Shown here: one piece after another, positions 16,367 to 25,016 of the stretch | How the letters are laid out: each line of letters opens with the position of its first letter | How positions within the stretch are numbered: position 1 is the stretch's first letter | Assembly: GCF_011764565.1 (NCBI RefSeq) | Contig: NZ_AP022871.1 | Coordinates: 124,001 to 188,000, forward strand | Length of the DNA: 64,000 bases | DNA from: Phytohabitans suffuscus | Lineage (GTDB): Bacteria > Actinomycetota > Actinomycetes > Mycobacteriales > Micromonosporaceae | Direction: 5' to 3' | The notes under the pieces: generated by a model | What the model saw: the letters and a program-made list of their open reading frames with translations, nothing else | The model's database searches: none | What the model was told of the DNA's origin: nothing | Made by a program: the position numbers and the translations under genes

Positions 16367-17554
16367 TCAGCCGGCCTGCTCCACCGGCTTGCCGTTCTCG
16401 AACTTGAACGCGACGAGGCAGAGCTTGAACGCGCTGTGGCTCTCCTTGAAGCTCATCTGGCAGCTCTGCCTGCCGCTCACGCCCTCGACCGGCGCCATGC
16501 CGTCCAGCGCCTGCACCAGCTTGTCGCCGTCGGTGTCGCCACCGGTCTGGTCGAGCACCTTGTCCAGGATCATGAACGCGTCGTACGTCGCGCCCGCCTG
16601 CTCGACCAGGGCGACCTCGGCGCCGTTGTTGTACTCGGCGGCGTACTTCTTCGCGAACTCCTGGTACTGCGGCTTCGACGGCTGCATGTTGGAGAACGTG
16701 TAGATCGCCGGCAGCTTCGTGAACGCGTCGCCGCCGATCTTCAGGGCGTCCGGCGCGATGAGCGAGCTGAACCCGAGCACCGGCGTCTGCACGCCCTGCT
16801 CGACCATCGTCTTCATCGCCAGGCCCGCGTCGGCGGCGGAGCTGCCGATGGCGATCACCGAGTCGGCGCCGGAGCGCTTGATCTCGGCGATCGGGCCGGA
16901 GAGGTCGGTCGCGTTGAGCGCGTACTTCACCGTGCCGGCCGGCTGGAGACCGGCCGCCTTGGCCGCCTCCTCGATCGGGCCGAACAGCGTGGCGCCCGTC
17001 GGCCCGTCGTCCGCGAGCACGACCGGCTTCTTGTAGCCGAGCTTGGTCAGCAGCTCCATCATCTGCACCGGGTAGTCGCGCTGGTCGTGCCCCACGCGGT
17101 AGGTGTAGACGGCCTTGTCGAGGAACGCCGGCGAGATCGTCGACGGGTTGAGGAACAGGATCTTGCGAGGCTCGGTCACCTGGCGGATCGCCAGGCCCTC
17201 GATCGTCGTGTAGGCCCCGACGATGGCCTCGGCCTTGTCCACCGTCACCGCGCGCTGCGCCACCTTGACCGACTCGTCCGGTGAGAGCTTGTCGTCGTAC
17301 TCCTTGACGACGAGGTTGCGCCCGCCCGCGCCGCCGCCGGCGTTGATGTCCTTGACCGCGAGCTTGGCCGCGTTGAGCATCATCTGCGCGGCCGCGCTGT
17401 TGCCGCTGGTGAGCGGGACCGGCACCGCCACCACGAGGTCTGCGCCGCGGCCTTCGCCGCCCTCGCCGGTCTCGTCGCCGCCGCCGCAGGCCGACGCCGA
17501 CAGGAGTAGCAGAAGGGCGGACAGTCCCGCCGCGGTCGCGTGGATTCGTTTCAC
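16367..17554 (-). CDS. Branched-chain-type ABC transporter substrate-binding lipoprotein
   Basis: A GTG start gives VKRIHATAAGLSALLLLLSASACGGG, a lipoprotein signal peptide with the lipobox cysteine after SASA; the mature protein would be tethered outside the membrane. The 395-residue product has the periplasmic-binding fold of LivJ-type receptors (GAYTTIEGLAIRQV, FLNPSTISPAFL, TYRVGHDQRDYP). It is separated by 8 kb from the matching LivH, LivMG and LivF genes but is the only such receptor in the window. Among acyl-CoA genes it probably captures an organic acid rather than leucine. The upstream region (17665-17673) shares ATCACTTAA with the LivH/TetR intergenic region. Confidence 0.9.
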   Translation of the reverse strand: MKRIHATAAGLSALLLLLSASACGGGDETGEGGEGRGADLVVAVPVPLTSGNSAAAQMMLNAAKLAVKDINAGGGAGGRNLVVKEYDDKLSPDESVKVAQRAVTVDKAEAIVGAYTTIEGLAIRQVTEPRKILFLNPSTISPAFLDKAVYTYRVGHDQRDYPVQMMELLTKLGYKKPVVLADDGPTGATLFGPIEEAAKAAGLQPAGTVKYALNATDLSGPIAEIKRSGADSVIAIGSSAADAGLAMKTMVEQGVQTPVLGFSSLIAPDALKIGGDAFTKLPAIYTFSNMQPSKPQYQEFAKKYAAEYNNGAEVALVEQAGATYDAFMILDKVLDQTGGDTDGDKLVQALDGMAPVEGVSGRQSCQMSFKESHSAFKLCLVAFKFENGKPVEQAG

Positions 17555-17751
17555 AGGAATGTGCCCTTCGTCGATGTCATCCAGTGAGAGGAGAGGCCCC
17601 AGTCCCCAAGCCGCCGCACGTGTCCGGCCGGCATCGCAGCTCTCGCGCACGCTACCTATCCGCGTATCACTTAACAATGCAAAACAGTTGCACAGGTCAC
17701 AGGTCACGTCAAGGATCTGTCATCGGATCGTGACACGGATTTCACATGGGT
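17555..17751 (-). promoter_or_regulatory. Promoter region of the substrate-binding protein gene
   Basis: This 197-base AT-richer gap separates the MaoC stop from the receptor start. It contains direct repeats of a GTCACAG type near 17696-17706 and the 9-mer ATCACTTAA at 17665-17673, which also occurs at 27992-28000 beside the LivH promoter. I see no clear -35/-10 pair. Confidence 0.4.
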
Positions 17752-18603
17752 TCAGGACGTTCGCAGCGCGAAGGCACCCCGGTCGAGCACCACGCGGTCG
17801 CCGGCACGCGCCTGGAACAGGATGCCGGCGTCCGTCTTCCAGGCGTTCACCAACAGCTCCTGGCCCGGAAACACCGGCGCCGTGAAACGCACGCTCATCC
17901 GGCCGAACCGGTCGGGATCCCCGCCGGCGCAGGAGTGCAGCAGCGCGCGGGCGGCCACGCCGAACGTACACAGCCCGTGCAGGATCGGCCGGGCGAACCC
18001 GGCGCGCTCGGCCGCGACCGGGTCGGAGTGCAGCGGGTTGCGGTCGCCGCTGAGCCGGTACAGCAAAGCCTGCTCCGGGCGCGTCTCCATCCGTACGCTC
18101 ACGTCCGGGTCGCCGGCCGGCAGCTGCCACCGGGCCGGCGCGGGGCCGCGCTCGCCGCCGAACCCGCCCCCGCCGACGACGAGGCTCGTGCTGCGCGCCA
18201 CCGCCAGCGGCGCACCCGTGGCGGGCTCGCACAGGGTCGTGCGCACCACCACGAGCGCGTCACGCCCCTTGTCCAGTACCGCTTCGGCGACGGTCTCGGC
18301 CTCGACGGCGCCCTCCGGCGGCAGGGCGCCGCGCAGCTCGATCTCCATGCCGGCGTGCAGCACCTGGCTCAGGTCGAAGCCGCCGAGGCGTGGGTCCAGG
18401 CCGAGGGACGCCAGCGTGACCACGAACGACGGCAGCACCCGCTGCGGCCGGCCCACGGAGTTCTCCGTGACGAACGGCAGCTCGTCGAACCGCTCGTCCG
18501 AGCCCGCGCCGACGCCCAGCGCGTACAGCAGCGCGTCGGTGCTCGACCAGGCGCGCGACTGCGCCGGCCAGGGCTGGCCCGCGATGTCCGCGCGCAGGCT
18601 CAT
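17752..18603 (-). CDS. MaoC-family enoyl-CoA hydratase 2 (double hotdog)
   Basis: The start is the ATG giving MSLRADIAGQPW, overlapping the DUF35 stop as ATGA. The 283-residue protein has two hotdog halves. The C-terminal one holds the hydratase-2 motif YRLSGDRNPLHSDP with Asp187, Asn189 and His192, the residues that add water to trans-2-enoyl-CoA to give the (3R)-hydroxy product. The N-terminal half acts as the substrate-binding lid, as in the eukaryotic multifunctional enzyme. It is in one overlapping chain with a DUF35 protein and a thiolase-like protein. That trio mirrors the hydratase, DUF35 and Ltp2 set of the mycobacterial cholesterol side-chain operon. Confidence 0.9.
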   Translation of the reverse strand: MSLRADIAGQPWPAQSRAWSSTDALLYALGVGAGSDERFDELPFVTENSVGRPQRVLPSFVVTLASLGLDPRLGGFDLSQVLHAGMEIELRGALPPEGAVEAETVAEAVLDKGRDALVVVRTTLCEPATGAPLAVARSTSLVVGGGGFGGERGPAPARWQLPAGDPDVSVRMETRPEQALLYRLSGDRNPLHSDPVAAERAGFARPILHGLCTFGVAARALLHSCAGGDPDRFGRMSVRFTAPVFPGQELLVNAWKTDAGILFQARAGDRVVLDRGAFALRTS

Positions 18604-19026
18604 CTCGCGAGGCGCCACTGCGGTATGCCGACGTCCGGGTTGGCCCGCATCACGAACGCCCGCACCCGGGCGCCCACGGCGACCTCCTCGGGGTCGCAGT
18701 CGACGATGTTTCCCATCAGCCGGGGCCCTCGTCGAGGTCGACGAGGGCCAGGACGTACGGCAGCATGCCCTTGAACGGCGGCACGCCGCTCTGCCGGACG
18801 ACGCTGAACGTGTAGACCGTGCCCAGACCCGACACCGCCTCCAGTACCGGTGTCGCGCCGCAGCGCATGCAGATCCCGCGCGGGTAGTGCTGCGCCGAGC
18901 GGCACTCCGGGCAGCGCTCGACGGTGAGCGTGCCGGCGGCGCACAGCCGGAAGTACTCGTTGGCGAGGGATCGTTTCCCGGCAGCGGCCGGTCCCAGTTC
19001 TCGACGTCGACGACTTCGAGCGTCAT
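18600..19026 (-). CDS. DUF35 zinc-ribbon OB-fold protein, two frameshifts
   Basis: The gene starts MTLEVVDVENWDRPLPGNDP, shifts frame at the G-run 18967-18969 and again at 18722-18725. Restoring one base at each gives about 142 residues. The middle frame shows the zinc ribbon CPECRSAQHYPRGICMRC (two CxxC pairs) and the OB-fold segment LGTVYTFSVVRQSG, and the last frame ends VAVGARVRAFVMRANPD. DUF35 proteins clamp CoA-bound substrates and are obligate partners of SCP2-type thiolases and retro-aldolases. Stop/start overlaps on both sides (ATGA with the thiolase-like and MaoC genes) support one complex. The breaks are probably sequencing errors. Confidence 0.85.
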
Positions 19027-20195
19027 GCGGCACTCCTTCCGAGGATCGAGACACCGATCGTGGACAGCCAGCCACCCGAGCCGGCCGCCAGCGCGACCTC
19101 GCAGCCCGGGACCTGTACGTCGCCGGCGGCGCCGCGCAGCTGCCGGGTGGCCTCGATGAGCAGGAAGATGCCGCGCAGCCCCGGGTGGCAGGCGGACAGG
19201 CCGCCGCCGTCGGTGTTCATCGGCAGGGCGCCTCCCTTGCGCAGGTTTCCCGCCTCCACGAACGCGCCGCCCTCACCGGGGGCGCAGAATCCCAGGCTCT
19301 CCAGCAGGAGCAGGCAGGTGATGGTAAAGCTGTCGTAGAGCATCACCATGTCGACGTCCTTCGGGGCCAGTCCGGCCCGCGCGAAGGCGTCCGGGCCGGC
19401 GAGCGCTCCGGCGGTCGTGGTGAGGTCGGGTGCCTGGCTCACCGACCAGTGCGTCTGCCGGGCGGCGGTGCCCAGGATGTAGACCGGCGGCTGTCGCAGG
19501 TCGCGGGCGCGCTCCTCGGTGGTGACGATGACCGCGCCGCCGCCGTCGGTGATCGCGCAGCAGTCGAGGAGGTGCAGCGGGTCGGCGACCATCCGGGAGC
19601 CCAGCACGTCGTCGACGGTGATCGGGTCGCGGTACATCGCGTTGGGGTTGAAGGCGGCGTACTCGCGTACCCCGACCGCGATCTGGGCCAGCTGCTCCGC
19701 GGTGGTGCCGTACTGGTGCATGTGCCGCCGGGCCGCCATCGCGTACGCCGCCACCGTCGGGTTGCCGTACGGCGCCTCGTACTGCTGCGCCCCGATCGGT
19801 GGACGGCCGTACCCCGTGCCGAGCGACCGGCCCAGCCGGGTCAGCAGGTCGCTGCCGTAGCAGAGCACGATGGTGTGGGCCAGCCCTTCACGGATCGCCG
19901 CCTCGGCGTGCTGGAGCTGGAACTCGTAGGCCGACCCGCCGGTGTAGGTGCCGTCGAGCCACTTGGCGTCGATCCCCAGGAGCTCGGCGGTCTCCGGGAG
20001 GTCCGCGCCCGGCACGCCGGGGATCCACGACTCGGCGACGGCCAGGCCGTCGATGTCCTGTTTGCGGACGCCCGAGTCGGCCAGCGCCCGCTGCAGGGCC
20101 TGGGCCTGGTGCCCGCGGGCGTCCAGGTGTGGGGCCTTCGGGTAGTCGGACAGCCCGATGCCGCAGATGACGGGCGTGCGGTCCTCATGTGCCAC
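19023..20195 (-). CDS. SCP2-type thiolase-like protein (Ltp2-like aldolase candidate)
   Basis: The 390-residue protein belongs to the lipid-transfer thiolase family (TPVICGIGLSDYPK, GLAVAESWIPG, AITDGGGAVIV, MLYDSFTITCLLLLESLG, LSACHPGLRG). At the position of the nucleophilic Cys of true thiolases the sequence is YTGGSAY, with Ser88. Members lacking this Cys and paired with DUF35, such as Ltp2, catalyse retro-aldol cleavage of beta-hydroxyacyl-CoA rather than thiolysis. Its stop overlaps the start of the DUF35 gene. The neighbouring hydratase would supply the hydroxyacyl-CoA. The cleavage chemistry is inference from this residue and the partner. Confidence 0.85.
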   Translation of the reverse strand: MAHEDRTPVICGIGLSDYPKAPHLDARGHQAQALQRALADSGVRKQDIDGLAVAESWIPGVPGADLPETAELLGIDAKWLDGTYTGGSAYEFQLQHAEAAIREGLAHTIVLCYGSDLLTRLGRSLGTGYGRPPIGAQQYEAPYGNPTVAAYAMAARRHMHQYGTTAEQLAQIAVGVREYAAFNPNAMYRDPITVDDVLGSRMVADPLHLLDCCAITDGGGAVIVTTEERARDLRQPPVYILGTAARQTHWSVSQAPDLTTTAGALAGPDAFARAGLAPKDVDMVMLYDSFTITCLLLLESLGFCAPGEGGAFVEAGNLRKGGALPMNTDGGGLSACHPGLRGIFLLIEATRQLRGAAGDVQVPGCEVALAAGSGGWLSTIGVSILGRSAA

Positions 20196-20211
20196 GCGTG
20201 GACTTCCATTC

Positions 20212-20277
20212 TGGTCAGTGCGGACGAGGCTGGTCAGTGCGGACGAGGCTGGTCAGTGCGGACGAGGCTGGTCAGTG
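20212..20277. repeat. 19-base tandem repeat, about 3.5 copies
   Basis: The unit CTGGTCAGTGCGGACGAGG is repeated head to tail three times, followed by a partial fourth copy. It overlaps the 3' end of the acyl-CoA ligase gene (stop at 20253) and fills the gap to the thiolase-like gene. The unit length is not a multiple of three, so copy number changes the ligase C-terminus. Confidence 0.85.
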
Positions 20278-21905
20278 GTGGCGGCGGCGCGGCGCTCCAG
20301 GAGGAGATGCTTCTGGATCTTGCCGGACGCGGTCGCCGGGAGCTCGTCGAGGACGTACCACTCGGTCGGGAACTTCTGCTTGGTGAGCCGCGACGTCTCC
20401 AGGTGCCGCAGCACGCTTTCCGGGCCGGTCCAGGTGACCCCCGGGGCGAGCATGACGAACGCGCCGACGGCCTCGCCGAAACGTTCGTCGGGCACGCCCA
20501 CCACCGCGGCGCGGTCGATGTCGGGGTGCGCGACGATCGCCTCTTCGATGTCGCGCGCCGAGAACTTCTCCCCGCCCCGGTTGATGATGTCCTTTATCCG
20601 CCCGGTGACGCGCAGCCAGCCCTCGGCGTCGACGGTGCCCACGTCGCCGGTGTAGAACCAGCCGTCCTCGTCCACCTGCGCGGCGGTCAGGGCGGGATCG
20701 GTGTACCCGATGAGGCTCTGCGGCCCCCGGGTGCGAAGCTCCCCTCGGCGCCGGGTGGGAGCGGCCGGCGGTACGGGTCGACCGCCTCCAGCTCGGTGCC
20801 GTCGATGAGCCGCCCGTCGTAGTTGGCCCGGCGTTCCAGGTCGCTGTCGAGCCCGGGGAAGGTGATCCCCCGCCGGTCTCGGTCATGCCGTAGCCGCGCA
20901 TCGCGTGTACGCCGAGCGAGTCGGCCTCCCGGATCAGGACCGGGGGTGTCGCGGCGCCGCCGCTGACGAAGCGGGTGATGCGGTGGGACGCGCCCAGGCC
21001 CTTGCGGTAGCTGCGGACCAGGTCGTGCAGGAACACCGCGGCCCCGGTGGTGAACGTGACCCGCTCCCGCTCGATCAGGTCGGCGGCCGCGTCACCGCCC
21101 CACTTCGGCATGACGACCACGCGGGCGCCGACGCTCACCGGCCAGGCGAAGCCGCTGACGAAGCCGGCCAGGTGCGACAGCGGCGCGCAGCAGAAGAACA
21201 CCTCGTCCCCGGTCCAGGCCATCCGCGCGCCGACGCTGCGGTTGTTGGCCACGAACGCCCGGCCGGTCAGCATCACGCCCTTCGGCGCCGAGGTGGTGCC
21301 CGACGTGTACAGGATGAGCGCGCACGCCTCCGGTTCGAGGGGTTCGGGAGGCCGGTGTCGTCCTGCGGCCCGTCCGGCCGCCGCGGGAACGGCGCCCACC
21401 CCGGCACGCTCGCCTCCCCGACCACGTACCTGACGGTGCCGTCGAGGCCGGCGCCGGCCAGGTGCCGGTCGAACTCCGCGCACGGCTGCCGGGTCGCGGT
21501 GTCCTCGCCGGCGATGACCGCCACCGGGCGGCAGTCGGCGACGATGTGGCTCATCTCGTGCTCGCGGTAGATCGGGACGACCGGCACCGAGACGGCGCCG
21601 ATCCGGAAGGCGGCCACCTGTGCCAGCAGCGCCTCCACGCGGTTGGGGAGCTGGACGAGCACCCGGTCGCCCCGCCGCACTCCCCTGGCGACGAGGTCTG
21701 CGGCGATCGCCGTGGCCCAGGAAGTGAACTCGCCATAGGTAAGACGAAGGTCATCGATGCACAGGAACTCGCGGTCCGGAAACTCGCGCGCCACCCGGTA
21801 GGCGAGCCAGCCGAGCCGCTCGTCGTCCCATAGGCCGGCTTCGACGTAAGCCGCTTCACGCTGGGCTCGTGCCTCGCCCCGAGCATCCTCGGTCACAGCA
21901 GTCAC
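20253..21905 (-). CDS. Acyl-CoA synthetase (AMP-forming), three frameshifts
   Basis: A GTG start behind GGGAGG opens MTAVTEDARGEARAQ. The sequence then passes through four frames, with breaks at the runs 21346-21348, 20867-20871 and 20741-20744; one added base at each restores a 551-residue enzyme. Seen in order are LYTSGTTSAPKGVML, GYGMTETGG, GWFYTGDVGTVDAEGWLRV, GRIKDIINRGGEKFS and the A10 lysine in ATASGKIQKH. It activates a carboxylic acid to its CoA thioester. It is the first gene of the minus-strand chain ligase, thiolase-like, DUF35, MaoC, and is divergent from the acyl-CoA dehydrogenase. The substrate is unknown. Confidence 0.85.
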
Positions 21906-21944
21906 GACGGTCCTCCCTGATGCGCGTGCTGGCGCGGAACGCCT

Positions 21945-21983
21945 TTGACACCGCCAAACTCTTGATAGTTTGCATGGTTAATG
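21945..21983 (+). promoter_or_regulatory. Promoter with TGGTTA-type operator before the acyl-CoA dehydrogenase
   Basis: TTGACA (21945-21950) lies 15 bases before TAGTTT (21966-21971), immediately followed by CATGGTTAATG (21973-21983). The last element resembles CATGGTTAGG at 55.66 kb and TAATGGTTAGTG at 63.68 kb, also just downstream of -10 boxes. Such a site at the transcription start would let a repressor block initiation. Confidence 0.45.
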
Positions 21984-22039
21984 AAATCCTCGCAAGGGTC
22001 ACAGCCGGCCACGAAGACCGCGGCAAGGAGCGCCGAGAG

Positions 22040-23200
22040 ATGGATTTCGACCTCGACACCGAGCAGGTCGCGTTCGCCCGCCTCGTACGGTCCTGGGTCG
22101 ACGACAACTATCCCAAGGAGCGGTGCCGCGCGATCGAGGCGGCCGACGGCGTCTTCCCCACCGACCTCTGGAACGACCTGGCCAAGGCCGGGTTCCACGG
22201 CATCGGCATCGACCCGGAGTACGGCGGCGAGGGCGGCGACGTGGTGACCCAGTCGATCCTCGCCCGGGAGCTGACCAGAAACCTCGGCGGGCTCTCCGGC
22301 GTCTGGGGCGTGTCGTCGTTCGCCGGCGGCAAGACCCTGTCGACGTACGGCACGCCGGAGCAGAAAGCCGAGTACCTGCCGCGGCTGGCCCGCGGCGAGA
22401 TCCGTTTCTCGATCGCGATCACCGAGCCGAGCGGGGGCACCGACCTGCTCGGCGCGATGCGCTCCCGGATCGACAAGGTGCCCGGCGGCTGGCGGCTCAA
22501 CGGCCAGAAGGTGTGGTCCTCGGGCGCCAACACGTCCGACTTCCTCGTCGTGCTGGCCAAGGACCACGAGGTGGGCAGCTCCAGGTCCGCGCTCACCGCG
22601 GTGCTGGTCCCCACGACCACGCCGGGGGTGGACATCCGGCGCATCCCCAAGCTCGGCATGCGCAGCTTCGCGGCGTGCGAGGTCTTCCTCGACGACGTCG
22701 TCGTGCCCGACGAGATGCTGATCGGGGTACGCGGCCGCGGCTGGCACCAGCTCCTGCCGACGCTCAACAACGAACGGATCATCACCGCCTCGTCCGCGCT
22801 CGGCGTCCTCGACGCGGTGCTGGAGGACGCGCTGCAGTACGTCAAGGAGCGCGAGGCGTTCGGCCGGCCGATCGGCCAGTTCCAGGCGCTCCAGCACTAC
22901 ATCGCCGACATGGTCGCCTGGCGTGAGCAGTCGGAGCTGCTGGTCCGCCGAGCCGCCTGGCTCCAGTCGCTGGAGCGGCCCTGCGGGGTCGAGGCGACCT
23001 TGGCGCACTACGTCTCGGCCGAGTACGCGAACCAGGCCGCCGACCGGGGCATCCAGGTGCTCGGCGGCCTTGGCTACTCCATGGAGACCGACATGCAGCG
23101 CTACTGGCGGGACTCCCGGCTGTACCGCATCGCGCCGATCACCGGCGAGATGGCGCGAAACATGGTCGCGGAGGCGCAGGGCCTCCCCCGTTCGTTCTAG
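22040..23200 (+). CDS. Acyl-CoA dehydrogenase
   Basis: The start chosen is the ATG giving MDFDLDTEQVAFARLV, preceded by AAGGAGCG; the upstream extension covers the promoter. The 386-residue protein has the family motifs IAITEPSGGTDL, GQKVWSSGAN, EREAFGRPIGQFQALQHYIADM and QVLGGLGYSMETDMQRYWRDSRL. The Glu in EREAFGRP is at the position of the catalytic base in isovaleryl- and long-chain-type enzymes, consistent with branched or bulky acyl-CoA substrates. Seventeen bases downstream is the SDR gene, so the two probably form an operon that dehydrogenates the same intermediates. Confidence 0.92.
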   Translation: MDFDLDTEQVAFARLVRSWVDDNYPKERCRAIEAADGVFPTDLWNDLAKAGFHGIGIDPEYGGEGGDVVTQSILARELTRNLGGLSGVWGVSSFAGGKTLSTYGTPEQKAEYLPRLARGEIRFSIAITEPSGGTDLLGAMRSRIDKVPGGWRLNGQKVWSSGANTSDFLVVLAKDHEVGSSRSALTAVLVPTTTPGVDIRRIPKLGMRSFAACEVFLDDVVVPDEMLIGVRGRGWHQLLPTLNNERIITASSALGVLDAVLEDALQYVKEREAFGRPIGQFQALQHYIADMVAWREQSELLVRRAAWLQSLERPCGVEATLAHYVSAEYANQAADRGIQVLGGLGYSMETDMQRYWRDSRLYRIAPITGEMARNMVAEAQGLPRSF

Positions 23201-23217
23201 CCCAGGAGGATTCCCGA

Positions 23218-24131
23218 ATGACACTGTCCGGCAAGGTCGCCATCGTCACCGGAGCGGGCCAGGGCATCGGCCGCGCGGAAGCCCGAGCGCTCGCCCGGGC
23301 GGGGGCACACGTGGTGGTCAACGATGTCGGACGCGCCGCCGACGACCCGTCCGTGCGCACCGCCGACCGGGTGGTGGCCGAGATCCGCGCGGAGGGCGGC
23401 TCCGCCGAGGCGAACCACTCCGACATCACCAGCTGGGACGGCGGGCGGGAGCTTGTCGAGCAGTCGCTGGCCCGGTCCGGCGCGCTGGACATCCTCGTGT
23501 GCAACGCCGGCATCGTCCGCGACCGGACACTGTCCAAAATGGACCTGAAGGAGTGGGACGACGTCATCCGCGTGCACCTGCACGGGCACTTCGTCCCGAT
23601 GCGCTTCGCCGCCACGCACTGGCGCGAGCGGGCGCGCGCGACCGGCGCCCCGGTCGACGCGACGGTCATCGCGACGTCGTCCGAGGCCGGCCTGTGGGGC
23701 ACCTTCGGGCAGGCCAACTACTCGGCCGCCAAGGCCGGGATCATCGCGCTGACCCAGGTCGCGGCCCGCGAGTTCGCCGCCTACGGGGTGACGGCGAACG
23801 CGATCTGCCCCGCGCGCGTACCCCGATGACCGAGGGTGTGGGGCTGGACATGGACGCGGCTCCCGGCGAGGTCGACGAGTGGGACCCCGAGGGCATCGTG
23901 CCGTGGATCGTCTTCCTCGCCGGCCCCGGCGCCCGCCGGATCACCGGCGAGGTGTTCGTCGTGCACGGCAACACGGTCAAGCGCATGGAGTCGTGGCGGC
24001 CGCTCGCGCAGATCCGGCGCGAGGTCCACTGGGACCAGGAGTCCCTGGGCGCGGCCGTGGCCGAGCTCGGCGCCGGTAGCGACACGATGCGGATCGGCGA
24101 CTTCCTGGAGCTGCGCGACCGCCTGGCCTGA
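23218..24131 (+). CDS. SDR-family 3-hydroxyacyl-CoA dehydrogenase-like, one frameshift
   Basis: The ATG at 23218 follows AGGAGG. The first frame gives MTLSGKVAIVTGAGQGIGRA, VCNAGIVRDRTLSKM and the active-site YSAAKAG, then stops early at 23829. One added C in the run 23808-23811 restores AICPRARTPMTEG and continues in the second frame to 24131, giving about 304 residues. The NAGIVRDRTLSKM type is close to the SDR domain of peroxisomal-type multifunctional enzyme 2, which oxidises (3R)-hydroxyacyl-CoA, the product of hydratase-2 enzymes such as the MaoC protein nearby. The frameshift is probably a sequencing artefact. Confidence 0.85.
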
Positions 24132-24141
24132 CGGCCCCGAC

Positions 24142-24166
24142 GGGCGGGCCGGCACCCGGCCCGCCC
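24142..24166. terminator. Hairpin between convergent SDR and LivF genes
   Basis: A perfect 11-base stem GGGCGGGCCGG/CCGGCCCGCCC with a three-base loop lies 10 bases after the SDR stop. It can serve as a terminator in both directions. It is followed by a low-complexity GCCGCCA/GCCGCCC tract to about 24245 in which I see no gene. Confidence 0.65.
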
Positions 24167-24293
24167 GCCCACGCCGGCACCCGGCCCGCTGCCCGCCGCC
24201 CCGCCGCCAGCCGCCAGCCGCCAGCCGCCCGCCGCCCGCCGCCCGCGAAAGCCTCGCGCTCGCGCTCGCGCCCGCCTCGCGCCCGCAAGGGCC

Positions 24294-25016
24294 TCAGCCG
24301 AAGTACGCGGCCTGCAACCGGTCGCCCGCGAGGACGTCGGGGCTCCCCTCGGCGGCGACCACGCCTTCCCGGAGCACGATCAGCCGGTCGCACGTCTTGG
24401 CGACGCGCTGGCTGTTCTGCTCCACGATGAGCATCGAGATGCCCTCGTCCCGCAGCGATCCCAGCGACTCGTAGATGCGGTCGATGATCATCGGGGCGAG
24501 GCCGAGCGACGGTTCGTCGAGCAGCAGCACGTTGGGTTTCTGTACGATCGCCCGCGCCAGCGAGAGCATCTGCTGCTCGCCGCCGGACAGCAGCCCGGCG
24601 AGCTGGTGCCGGCGCTCCCGCAGCACGGGAAACAGGCCGTAGACCAGCTCGCGGGTGGCCTTCAGCCGTGCCCGGACCCGGCCCCGCCCCAGCGACATGG
24701 TCGACAGTTCGAGGTTCTCGTCGACGGTGAGCGGCCGGATCACGCGATGCCCTTCCGGCAGGATGACCAGGCCGGACCGGGCCAGTGCGGCGGTCGAGCG
24801 GCCCTGGATGCTCGTGCCGCGGAAGAGCACCTCGCCGGACCGTGCCTTCAGACCCCCGGAGAGGGCGCGCATCAGGGTCGTCTTGCCGGCGCCGTTCATG
24901 CCGACGAGCCCCAGGATCTCGCCCGGTCGCAGGGCGAGGCTGACGTCCCGCAGGACCGGTTCGAGCCGGCCGTACGAGACGGAGAGGTCGCGCGCCTCAA
25001 GCAGCGGGGTACTCAT
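24294..25016 (-). CDS. livF: ABC transporter ATP-binding protein, LivF type
   Basis: The 240-residue ATPase has Walker A GMNGAGKTT (39-47), the signature LSGGEQQMLSLARA, Walker B VLLLDEPSLGLAP and the switch His region replaced by VEQNSQ, all as in LivF. It energises the branched-chain-type importer together with the LivG half encoded upstream; its start overlaps that stop as ATGA. In this setting the substrate is more likely the organic acid degraded by the neighbouring CoA enzymes than an amino acid. Confidence 0.92.
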   Translation of the reverse strand: MSTPLLEARDLSVSYGRLEPVLRDVSLALRPGEILGLVGMNGAGKTTLMRALSGGLKARSGEVLFRGTSIQGRSTAALARSGLVILPEGHRVIRPLTVDENLELSTMSLGRGRVRARLKATRELVYGLFPVLRERRHQLAGLLSGGEQQMLSLARAIVQKPNVLLLDEPSLGLAPMIIDRIYESLGSLRDEGISMLIVEQNSQRVAKTCDRLIVLREGVVAAEGSPDVLAGDRLQAAYFG

